In this document: positions 1-4,888 of the stretch, one piece after another
How positions within the stretch are numbered: position 1 is the stretch's first letter
How the letters are laid out: each line of letters opens with the position of its first letter
Assembly: GCA_016874945.1 (NCBI GenBank)
Contig: VGSO01000195.1
Location: forward strand, 1 to 5,794
Source: Deltaproteobacteria bacterium
GTDB taxonomy: Bacteria; Desulfobacterota; Desulfobaccia; Desulfobaccales; 0-14-0-80-60-11
Direction: 5' to 3'
Length of the DNA: 5,794 nucleotides
Notes under the pieces: model-generated
Database searches by the model: none
Seen by the model: the letters and a program-made list of their open reading frames with translations, nothing else
Told to the model about the DNA's origin: nothing
Made by a program: the position numbers and the translations under genes

Positions 1-244
1 CAAAGGGCTGCAACTCCTCTTTCCGGGCAAACGCGCCTTCCGGCCGGACCTCCCGCCTCTCCACCCGCAAAACGGGGCCGTCCAACCCCGCGCCCGGCTC
101 CAAATTTTGGGCCGCCACCACCACCAGAGCCTTGGTTTCCGGGGATGGAGGAGGGCTGGTGAACCAGCCTAGGCCCACGTAAGTGGCTCCCAGCCCCGAG
201 GCGGTGGCCAGTACTAACCAGACCCAGGTGGGTAAACCGCGCAT
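1..244 (-). CDS. cpaB: Flp pilus assembly protein CpaB (RcpC), N-terminal part
   Basis: Reading leftward from an ATG at 244, 81 codons are open to the window edge, so the C-terminal majority is missing. The protein starts with a short N-terminal segment and one hydrophobic helix (about residues 7-27). A Pro-rich stretch follows, then the start of a SAF-like domain (about 39-81) with the family pattern ALVVVAAQNLEPGAGL, a valine-rich strand before a 'pGa' turn, and later an Arg/Glu-rich strand and a Gly-Ala-Phe. In the family, CpaB/RcpC is an inner-membrane-anchored periplasmic protein that works with the CpaC/RcpA secretin of the Tad pilus. The start is supported by a GAGGTG Shine-Dalgarno sequence about 5-6 nt upstream that overlaps the stop codon of the preceding tadE-like gene. 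The gap is only 9 nt, implying translational coupling. Recognition rests on pattern and context, and both agree. Confidence 0.85.
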   Translation of the reverse strand, partial: MRGLPTWVWLVLATASGLGATYVGLGWFTSPPPSPETKALVVVAAQNLEPGAGLDGPVLRVERREVRPEGAFARKEELQPF

Positions 245-253
245 ACCGTCACC

Positions 254-655
254 TCACTCCAATCGCATTACCGTTTCTGCCGTCAGCGTGGGACTGGGAG
301 CCAGGCCCCCCATCAACTGGGGCAGAACCAGGAACTGGTAAGTCAAATCCACCCTGACGGTCAAGAGAGTCCCCGTGTCCCCCCCCGCCCCGGAGGCCGT
401 CACCGTGAAGGGAGCCTTAATCCCCTGATTGGTCAGGTAATTCTGGACCCAGGTCTGGATGTCCGTGTTGCTGTGTTTGGGCGTGCTGTAAGTCGCCCCC
501 CTCCGGGCCCCTTCCCGGCTGGCATGGGTGATCAGCCCTTTGTAATAAATGATCAAGCCGAATTCCAACACCCCGAAGAGGAGAACTAAAAACAGCGGCA
601 GGACTAGGGCAAACTCGACAATCGCCCCGCCCCGGGAGTCCTTCCATCTCTTCAT
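254..655 (-). CDS. tadE: TadE-like pseudopilin of the Flp/Tad pilus
   Basis: A 133-residue protein with the TadE signature near its N-terminus: RGGAIVEFALVLP at residues 8-20 runs into a transmembrane helix (about 11-36), followed by ITHASREGARRG (42-53). A Gly-Gly pair precedes Ala-Ile-Val-Glu-Phe; cleavage after G9 would put Glu at mature position 5, as in prepilin-type substrates. The C-terminus TLTAETVMRLE is typical of TadE proteins. In the family these are minor pseudopilins processed by the Tad prepilin peptidase. The start is uncertain. An in-frame ATG at 739 overlaps the flp stop codon by one base and would add 28 hydrophilic residues unlike the family, with no Shine-Dalgarno sequence. 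The ATG at 655 gives the canonical short cytoplasmic leader but has only a weak GAG upstream. A hairpin occupies the extra segment, which also favours 655. The gene sits between flp and cpaB on the same strand. Confidence 0.88.
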   Translation of the reverse strand: MKRWKDSRGGAIVEFALVLPLFLVLLFGVLEFGLIIYYKGLITHASREGARRGATYSTPKHSNTDIQTWVQNYLTNQGIKAPFTVTASGAGGDTGTLLTVRVDLTYQFLVLPQLMGGLAPSPTLTAETVMRLE

Positions 656-695
656 AATCTCATGGGGCTTGCCATGCCCTACTGTGTCAACAGCA

Positions 696-720
696 GGGGA
701 GGACCCGGAATGCCCTCCCC
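696..720 (-). promoter_or_regulatory. Hairpin between flp and tadE
   Basis: A perfect 7-bp stem (GGGGAGG at 696-702, CCTCCCC at 714-720) encloses an 11-nt loop. It lies between the flp stop codon and the preferred tadE start. No T-run follows, so it is not a classic intrinsic terminator. A processing or stabilising element that lets the pilin mRNA outnumber the downstream message is an inference from position only. Confidence 0.4.
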
Positions 721-738
721 CTCTGCCGCAATCCTTCA

Positions 739-915
739 TTAAGTGGGGATGTTGGCGTCCACTTTGTTGAACGCGGTGTTGATCTTGCCGCCGATGGAAA
801 CCACCACGGCAATGATCACCGCGGCGATGGCCGCGACCATGATGCCGTATTCCACCGCGGTGGCCCCTTCCTCATCCTTTACAAAAGTCATGACCTGGGC
901 GAGCATCTCTTTCAT
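739..915 (-). CDS. flp: Flp-family type IVb major pilin precursor
   Basis: A 58-residue prepilin. A 17-residue charged leader ending in KDEEG is followed by ATAVEYG and a continuous hydrophobic helix (Ile/Ala/Val-rich, about residues 24-38 of the precursor), then IGGKINTAFNKVDANIPT. The G|ATAVEYG junction is the classic Flp cleavage site, with Glu at mature position 5 and the Flp-type Glu-Tyr pair; the mature pilin would be 41 residues. In the family it is polymerised into the Flp adhesion pilus after cleavage by the CpaA/TadV peptidase. The ATG at 915 is chosen because a perfect AAGGAG lies 8 nt upstream (924-929). An upstream GTG at 957 would add 14 residues and translate through that Shine-Dalgarno sequence. 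It is first in the operon, before tadE and cpaB, as is usual for the most abundant subunit. Confidence 0.94.
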   Translation of the reverse strand: MKEMLAQVMTFVKDEEGATAVEYGIMVAAIAAVIIAVVVSIGGKINTAFNKVDANIPT

Positions 916-1271
916 TTTTCCTTCTCCTTGCTTATTAAGTTCCTTTGCTAATCCCACCCTCTAGCCAAGCCTGTGACTAAATCGCCACTTGCTTGATATT
1001 GTCAATTGGCGTCAGTCCCGGCCTTATGCCAAGCGGTGGCCTCCACATCTGAATGGTTTATCGGCATTATTTCCGATTACTTAAAATAAATTATTTTTGG
1101 TTTTAAGAATGAAATCCACCGCTCCCTCTTCACGGCTCCATTTCTTGGTATTCCGGACCATCAGGCCGAAAGGCGTTGCCCGTGGCGGCCTGGCTGGCTC
1201 CATTGCCCCTGGGCGACGGATTAAAGTTTTTGGCCGCTGATTCGATTTGTCTAAGGAGAGGGGGTTAACCC
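916..1271. other. Divergent intergenic region between the flp operon and the ATPase gene
   Basis: 356 bp without a supportable gene. From left to right it holds the flp Shine-Dalgarno sequence and candidate promoter, and an AT-rich patch with the 15-bp palindrome AAAATAA-A-TTATTTT (1083-1097). It then holds a perfect 7-bp inverted repeat CAGGCCG/CGGCCTG (1162-1168 and 1186-1192, 17-nt loop containing a small GGC/GCC stem). The 10-bp palindrome GGGTTAACCC (1262-1271) abuts the ATPase ATG. TAAAAT at 1082-1087 could be a plus-strand -10, but no good -35 accompanies it. The dyads could be operators or 5'-leader structures; the sequence does not decide. Confidence 0.5.
976..1005 (-). promoter_or_regulatory. 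Candidate sigma-70-type promoter for the flp operon
   Basis: On the minus strand a perfect TTGACA (1000-1005) is followed after 18 nt by TTTAGT (976-981), which matches four of six bases of TATAAT. Transcription would start near 968, giving a leader of about 50 nt before the flp ATG. The -35 is strong, the -10 is mediocre and the spacer is one base longer than ideal. I found no convincing sigma-54 -24/-12 element. Confidence 0.4.
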
Positions 1272-2591
1272 ATGTTCAACGAGTCCCCGGCGCCGGCCCG
1301 GGAAGGTGAAGACCCGGCCGTGAACCACCTTTCCCGGCCCTTGCCCCAATCCCTGGAAGAGTTGGGCTTGCCTGCGGGATTTCTGGCCAACCTTGCCTTA
1401 AAGCACTGTTTCTATATGGAATTCTTCACCCTGGCCGACCTGGGGGAGCGCCTGAAGCTGTCCACCACCATCCTTACCCGGTTGGTGGAATACCTGCGCC
1501 AGGAGCGCTACATGGAGGCGCGGGGGCCCGATCCCTTAAAACCCAAGGTCAGCCCCCTGGCCCTGAACCATCGCTATTCTCTTACGGACTCCGGCAAACA
1601 TCGGGCGGCCCAACTCCTGGAATATGACGCCTATGTGGGGCCGGCCCCGGTCAACCTGGAGGACTATTGGCAGCAGGTGGCCCGCCAGGGTATGAGCCAG
1701 GCGACCGTTACTCCGGAGCGGCTCCGCGGGGCTTTTGGGGGACTGGTGGTGGATCCGGGATTGGTGGAACAGTTAGGCCCCGCGGTGGTGAGCGGCAAAC
1801 CCCTGTTTCTTTACGGCCCCCCGGGAAACGGCAAGACCTCCATTGCCCTGAGACTGGGGGAGATTTGGGATGATCCTATCCTGGTGCCTTATGCCATATT
1901 CGTGGAAGGCAGTGTCATCCGAGTCTTTGACGAAATCACCCACCGGCGTCAGGAAAAGGTTACGGCCGGTCCCGACCTAAGGGACCGCCGTTGGGTGGCC
2001 TGCCGCCGGCCCGTGGTGGTGGTGGGCGGGGAACTCACTTTAGCCATGCTGGATTTGGCCTTCAATCCCAGCCTTAAGTATTATGAGGCCCCTCTGCAGC
2101 TCAAGGCTAATAACGGCTTGTTCTTGGTGGATGACTTCGGCCGCCAGCAGATCCGCCCCCAGGAGCTCCTCAACCGCTGGATCATTACCCTGGAGAATCG
2201 CAAGGATTTTCTGCGCCTGCACACCGGTCAAAAGTTCACCATCCCCTTTGAGGTTTTCTTGGTCTTCGCCACCAACCTGGAGCCGGCGGCCCTGATGGAT
2301 GAAGCCTTTTTCCGCCGCATCCGGGCCAAAGTGAAGGTGGATCACGTCACCCGGGGGCAGTTTCAAGAAATTTTCCGGTTGGTGTGCGCTAACCACGGCG
2401 TGGCCTACGACCCGGACGTGGTGGAATACCTGCTGGGGGACTATTTTGACTGCGGCCGACGCAGTCTCAATGCCTGCCAGCCCCGGGATCTGCTGGAACA
2501 GATTCTGGACTACTGCCGGTTTAATCAGCTGCCCCCCGCCCTCACCCGGGAGAATTTGGACCTGGCCTGCCACAGCTATTTTGTGGATTAA
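1272..2591 (+). CDS. Winged-helix / AAA+ ATPase of unknown function
   Basis: A 439-residue soluble protein without signal peptide or membrane helix. Residues about 30-115 look like a winged-helix domain: a helical stretch with DLGERLKLSTTILTRLVEYL, then a wing ending in RYSLTDSGKHRA. The AAA+ core follows: Walker A GPPGNGKT (182-189), Walker B LFLVDDF (283-289, with Asp-Asp rather than the usual Asp-Glu), sensor 1 Asn in ATNLEP (333-338), a probable arginine finger in FRRIR (347-351) and a sensor-2-like Arg in QPRDLL (403-408). These imply ATP binding and probable hydrolysis in an oligomer. I recall related proteins with the 'DDFGRQ...LLNRW' block across several phyla, without an assigned role. 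It is not a Tad ATPase of the TadA or CpaE type. The start is supported by a purine-rich AAGGAGAGGGGG run ending about 7 nt upstream. It is divergent from the pilus operon, so a functional link is possible but unproven. Confidence 0.85.
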   Translation: MFNESPAPAREGEDPAVNHLSRPLPQSLEELGLPAGFLANLALKHCFYMEFFTLADLGERLKLSTTILTRLVEYLRQERYMEARGPDPLKPKVSPLALNHRYSLTDSGKHRAAQLLEYDAYVGPAPVNLEDYWQQVARQGMSQATVTPERLRGAFGGLVVDPGLVEQLGPAVVSGKPLFLYGPPGNGKTSIALRLGEIWDDPILVPYAIFVEGSVIRVFDEITHRRQEKVTAGPDLRDRRWVACRRPVVVVGGELTLAMLDLAFNPSLKYYEAPLQLKANNGLFLVDDFGRQQIRPQELLNRWIITLENRKDFLRLHTGQKFTIPFEVFLVFATNLEPAALMDEAFFRRIRAKVKVDHVTRGQFQEIFRLVCANHGVAYDPDVVEYLLGDYFDCGRRSLNACQPRDLLEQILDYCRFNQLPPALTRENLDLACHSYFVD

Positions 2592-2672
2592 AACCGATTA
2601 AATTTATATTGCGACCCCATTGATGGCTATTATTCTCCCACCGAAAACCGAAAACCGAAAACCGTATTTAAA
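2592..2672. other. Gap between the ATPase and glycosyltransferase genes
   Basis: 81 bp with no terminator-like hairpin. It is AT-rich at first, with TATATT (2605-2610) and TATTAT (2628-2633) as possible -10 elements, neither with a well-spaced -35. It then holds the (CCGAAAA) heptamer array, which ends 8 nt before the next ATG. Confidence 0.4.
2641..2664. repeat. Heptanucleotide tandem repeat array A, (CCGAAAA) x3.4
   Basis: Three perfect CCGAAAA units followed by CCG, immediately upstream of the ATG at 2673. It occupies the position where a Shine-Dalgarno sequence would be expected. Read as AAAACCG, it differs by one base from the complement (AAAACCT) of the array at 5495-5519. Confidence 0.9.
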
Positions 2673-2789
2673 ATGGCAGCCCGCCCCAAATCATATATTC
2701 TCTTAACCTTAATGGTCGGCCTGCTGTTGGCGATTTATCTGGTCACCATTAACAGTTTTTCTCATTTCTCATACCCCCCAGGGGAGTGA
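2673..2789 (+). pseudogene. Out-of-frame N-terminal piece of the GT87-type glycosyltransferase
   Basis: An ATG at 2673 opens 38 codons ending at TGA 2787-2789. The product is a short basic N-terminus followed by one strong hydrophobic helix (about residues 8-26), then SFSHFSYPPGE. This is what one expects as the first membrane helix of a GT87 protein, and it is absent from the downstream frame. If the CCCCCC run at 2774-2779 had one base fewer, the reading would pass through YPQGSDFAKFYMAGKF and fuse with the 2806-3990 frame, giving a protein of about 438 residues. The C run or the adjacent GGGG is therefore the likely site of the indel. No Shine-Dalgarno sequence precedes the ATG. A real mutation, a programmed or phase-variable shift, and a base-call error in the homopolymer are all possible. 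Confidence 0.7.
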
Positions 2790-2805
2790 TTTTGCCAAAT
2801 TCTAT

Positions 2806-3990
2806 ATGGCCGGGAAGTTTCTCCTGGAGGGAAAAAGCATCTATGCCCCCGTATTCCCCAGTTCCCTCCCGCGCCCGGTTGAAATCCCCCGGGAAGAAGG
2901 GCGGTCCACCGATAAATTAAACCCCAATTTAAATTCGCCCTTCACCGCCTTGCTCCTATCGCCCCTGGCGTTGCTCAATTATCCCGCCGCTTTCTGGATT
3001 TGGTCGTTACTCTCCCTGGCCGCCGGCATGTGGGGATTCAGTCTGATTTACGCCGAGACTTGGAAAAAAGACTATGAACCTGCATCACTGATAAATTCCT
3101 GGATCCTCTTATTAATGTATTTTCCCACCTGGGTGACTGTGGCTTCCGGCCAGTTTTCCCTGTTCCTGGTGCTAATGCTGGCTATTGTCTGGAAAACCGC
3201 CAAACGGGGGGAGGACCATATCGCCGGAATATTATTAGGACTGGCGGTGAGCCTGAAGATTTTTATGGGGATCTTCCTCATATTTTTTGCGGTGCGGCGG
3301 CGTTGGCGGCTGCTCCTTTGGTCGCTGGCCGCCGTAATGGTTTGCAATCTCCTCGGCTGGCTTATTTGCGGGATAGACTCATATCTTGACTATCTGAAGG
3401 TATTGGGTGGCGTCACCTGGCATGCCGACAGTCGGAATGCCTCTTTCACGGGCTTTTTTACCCGCATTTTCGGAGGGTCCAATAATATGCCGTTATGGGC
3501 CCTGCCCCAACTATCCCGGGCTCTCTCGGTAATATGCTCTTCCTTACTGATGTTGGGCGTCATCTGGCTTTCCTGGCCCCGGCGCCGGGAAAATCCTCTC
3601 GCCCGGTTCGATCTAGGGTTCTCCCTGTCCATTGTGGCCATGCTTCTCATTTCTCCCCTGGGCTGGATGTACTATTTCCCGGCTCTGGCCATACCGTTGC
3701 TGGTGTCCTGGCGGGTTTCGGAAAGTGTTTCCTCCACGCCCTGGGACAAAGTTATTATTTCTCTGGCCTGGATTTTTAGCACCGTCCCCCACCTGTTAAT
3801 CACCTCGGCCCAGATGAACCACCCCTGGGACTGGTTCATCTGGGCCGGTTTTCACTTTTATGCCTTATTGCTATTTGCCGGCCTCCTTCTAAGCTTGTCG
3901 GCGCGATTGGATAAAGCTGTCAGCGGTCAGCTTTCAGCTAACCGCTCACTGCTCACTGCTCACAGCTCACTGAAAAAATCCCCCCCTTGA
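2806..3990 (+). CDS. GT87-type (DUF2029) polytopic membrane glycosyltransferase, 5'-frameshifted
   Basis: 394 residues from the first in-frame ATG, with about eight or nine hydrophobic helices, including roughly 44-58, 60-82, 97-112, 117-130, 138-162, 168-188, 240-256, 270-301, 315-333 and 345-366. Typical GT87 blocks are visible: a loop with NPNLNSPF (39-46), GQFSLFLVLML (115-125), AGILLGLAVSLKIF (140-153) ending in a basic RRRWR, NASFTGFF (211-218) and SPLGWMYY (283-290). The family are GT-C enzymes that transfer sugars, often mannose, from polyprenyl-phosphate carriers outside the cytoplasmic membrane. The Asp expected just after the first helix (GAT 2788-2790, in SDFAKFY) and the helix itself lie upstream of this ATG and are reached only by a frameshift. 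The ORF as it stands may therefore be non-functional. No Shine-Dalgarno sequence suits the 2806 start. The last 20 or so residues are encoded by heptamer repeats and are not family sequence. Confidence 0.8.
   Translation: MAGKFLLEGKSIYAPVFPSSLPRPVEIPREEGRSTDKLNPNLNSPFTALLLSPLALLNYPAAFWIWSLLSLAAGMWGFSLIYAETWKKDYEPASLINSWILLLMYFPTWVTVASGQFSLFLVLMLAIVWKTAKRGEDHIAGILLGLAVSLKIFMGIFLIFFAVRRRWRLLLWSLAAVMVCNLLGWLICGIDSYLDYLKVLGGVTWHADSRNASFTGFFTRIFGGSNNMPLWALPQLSRALSVICSSLLMLGVIWLSWPRRRENPLARFDLGFSLSIVAMLLISPLGWMYYFPALAIPLLVSWRVSESVSSTPWDKVIISLAWIFSTVPHLLITSAQMNHPWDWFIWAGFHFYALLLFAGLLLSLSARLDKAVSGQLSANRSLLTAHSSLKKSPP
3916..3971. repeat. Degenerate heptanucleotide array B, eight units, inside the 3' end of the glycosyltransferase gene
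   Basis: Eight consecutive 7-mers in register, all starting GC: GCTGTCA, GCGGTCA, GCTTTCA, GCTAACC, GCTCACT, GCTCACT, GCTCACA, GCTCACT. They are translated as the tail following LDK, including SGQLSANRSLLTAHSSL. In another register the first half reads TCAGCTT/TCAGCTA, the inverse complement of the units in the array at 4075-4116. Confidence 0.85.
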
Positions 3991-4000
3991 CTTAGGTCAT
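3987..4000. promoter_or_regulatory. CRP/FNR-like operator dyad TTGAC-N4-GTCAt
   Basis: TTGACTTAGGTCAT is a near-perfect inverted repeat of the CRP/FNR-family type, with one mismatch at the outermost pair. It overlaps the glycosyltransferase stop codon and lies 122 bp before the ferredoxin-like ATG. I recall HcpR-type sites in some deltaproteobacteria with a similar TTGAC/GTCAA core, so redox or nitrosative control is a reasonable guess. The distance to TATAAT (26 nt) is about 4 nt longer than in a standard class II FNR promoter. Confidence 0.4.
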
Positions 4001-4026
4001 AGAACCCTGATTTTTCCGAGTTATCT

Positions 4027-4032
4027 TATAAT
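4027..4032 (+). promoter_or_regulatory. Candidate -10 element for the ferredoxin-like operon
   Basis: A perfect TATAAT in an AT-rich stretch, 89 nt before the ATG at 4122. No recognisable TTGACA lies 16-18 nt upstream (ACCCTG instead), so the promoter would need an activator; the dyad at 3987-4000 is the obvious candidate. Transcription would start near 4039, giving a leader of about 83 nt. Confidence 0.45.
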
Positions 4033-4055
4033 TAAAAGCAGCCGTCAGCCGCCGG

Positions 4056-4069
4056 TTCATCCGGATGAA
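4056..4069. promoter_or_regulatory. 14-bp perfect palindrome in the leader of the ferredoxin-like operon
   Basis: TTCATCCGGATGAA is a perfect dyad with no spacer, 24 bp downstream of the TATAAT box. Its position just after the predicted transcription start suits a repressor operator. In RNA it could form a short hairpin extended by G-U pairs. No T-run follows, so it is not a terminator. Confidence 0.4.
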
Positions 4070-4074
4070 TTAAC

Positions 4075-4116
4075 AAGCTGAAGGCTGATAGCTGAAAGTC
4101 GAAAGCTAAAGGACTA
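4075..4116. repeat. Degenerate heptanucleotide array C, six units, in the 5' leader of the ferredoxin-like gene
   Basis: Six 7-mers in register: AAGCTGA, AGGCTGA, TAGCTGA, AAGTCGA, AAGCTAA, AGGACTA. The complement of the consensus is TCAGCTT, which occurs in array B, so arrays B and C are inverted relative to each other around the promoter region 3972-4074. The last units supply the sequence AAAGGA (4108-4113), which acts as the Shine-Dalgarno sequence for the ATG at 4122 with an 8-nt spacer. Confidence 0.85.
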
Positions 4117-4121
4117 AAATC

Positions 4122-4877
4122 ATGGCTAAGCGTCAAATTGTGAGCATTGATCAGGAAAAGTGCGACGGCTGCGGCGTGTGTGTGCCGTCTTGCGCCGAAG
4201 GGGCCATCCAGATCGTGGACGGCAAGGCGGTGCTGGTGGAAGATAAGTTTTGCGACGGCCTGGGCGCCTGTTTGGGAGAATGCCCCCAGGGCGCGTTGAC
4301 CATCGAAGATCGGGAAGCGGAGGAATTCGTGGGCCCCGCCCCCTGGGCCGCGGCGGCTTCCGGCCATGGACATCCCCCGGCCGCGGAGCCCCCGCCGGCT
4401 CCGGCCCCGGAGTCCGAAGCCTTCGTCTGCCCCGGCAGCCGCATGCGCCAGTTCCCCCGGGAAGGCGCGGCCCCGGCCATGGAGGCGCCGTCGGCCCTGG
4501 CCCACTGGCCCATCAAACTCCGGTTGGTGGCCCCCAAGGCTCCCTTCTTCCAGGACGCCCGGTTGCTGGTGGCCGCGGACTGCGCCGCCTTTGCCGCGGG
4601 CGATTTTCATGCTAAATATTTGGCAGGTAAGGCCCTGGTGTGCGGCTGTCCCAAGTTTGAAAACATGGAGGACCACGTGGCCAAGCTGGCCGCCATCCTC
4701 CAGGAAAATGACATCCAGGAGATCACCATCGTCAACCTAGAGGTCCCCTGCTGCTTCGGGTTGGTGCAGATCGTGCGCCAGGCCCTGGAAGCCTCCGGCA
4801 AGACCCCGCCCATCACCATCTGCACCCTAAGCACTGCCGGAGATCTCTTGCAGCAGCAAAAAATCAAGGGGAAATGA
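4122..4877 (+). CDS. 4Fe-4S ferredoxin-like protein with a Cys-rich C-terminal domain
   Basis: 251 residues, cytoplasmic. The N-terminal ferredoxin fold has one complete [4Fe-4S] motif, C14-x2-C17-x2-C20-x3-C24. A second motif lacks one cysteine: C44-DGLGA-C50-LGE-C54-P, with Leu47 where the second ligand would be. I recall this CDGLGACLGECP form as characteristic of the family. An Ala/Pro/Gly-rich linker (about 70-98) leads to an FVCPGSR motif (C103) and a C-terminal domain (about 128-245) with paired cysteines C174-x-C176 (VCGCPKFEN) and C210-C211 (VPCCFGL) plus C154 and C234. These suggest a further metal or redox site. Related proteins are widespread in strict anaerobes and are sometimes called frdX-like when beside hcp; the function is not established. 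The start is fixed by AAAGGA 8 nt upstream. The next gene starts 11 bp after the stop, or overlaps it by ATGA if the earlier ATG is used. Confidence 0.87.
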   Translation: MAKRQIVSIDQEKCDGCGVCVPSCAEGAIQIVDGKAVLVEDKFCDGLGACLGECPQGALTIEDREAEEFVGPAPWAAAASGHGHPPAAEPPPAPAPESEAFVCPGSRMRQFPREGAAPAMEAPSALAHWPIKLRLVAPKAPFFQDARLLVAADCAAFAAGDFHAKYLAGKALVCGCPKFENMEDHVAKLAAILQENDIQEITIVNLEVPCCFGLVQIVRQALEASGKTPPITICTLSTAGDLLQQQKIKGK

Positions 4878-4888
4878 AGGGTCAAACC

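Noticed and set aside
916..1050. Sigma-54 promoter before the flp operon
   Set aside because: TGGC-like strings occur, but none has GC at the strict -12 spacing; the TTGACA element is the better candidate.
2040..2573. Minus-strand open frame of 177 codons inside the ATPase gene
   Set aside because: It lies wholly antisense to the AAA+ core, whose motifs are unmistakable, and has no ribosome binding site or domain.
2605..2633. Promoter for the glycosyltransferase (TATATT at 2605-2610 or TATTAT at 2628-2633)
   Set aside because: Neither has a credible -35 at the right distance (TTGCGA is only 13 nt from TATTAT); AT-richness alone explains them.
3972..4020. Intrinsic terminator after the glycosyltransferase gene
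   Set aside because: There is a T5 run at 4011-4015 but no stable G/C hairpin directly before it.
3916..4116. CRISPR array
   Set aside because: The periodicity is 7 bp with no spacers; CRISPR repeats are several times longer and alternate with unique spacers.
4032..4676. Minus-strand open frame of 214 codons over the ferredoxin-like gene and its leader
   Set aside because: Composition is Gly/Arg/Ala-rich with no motif, and it runs through the heptamer array and promoter region; it is a shadow of the real gene.
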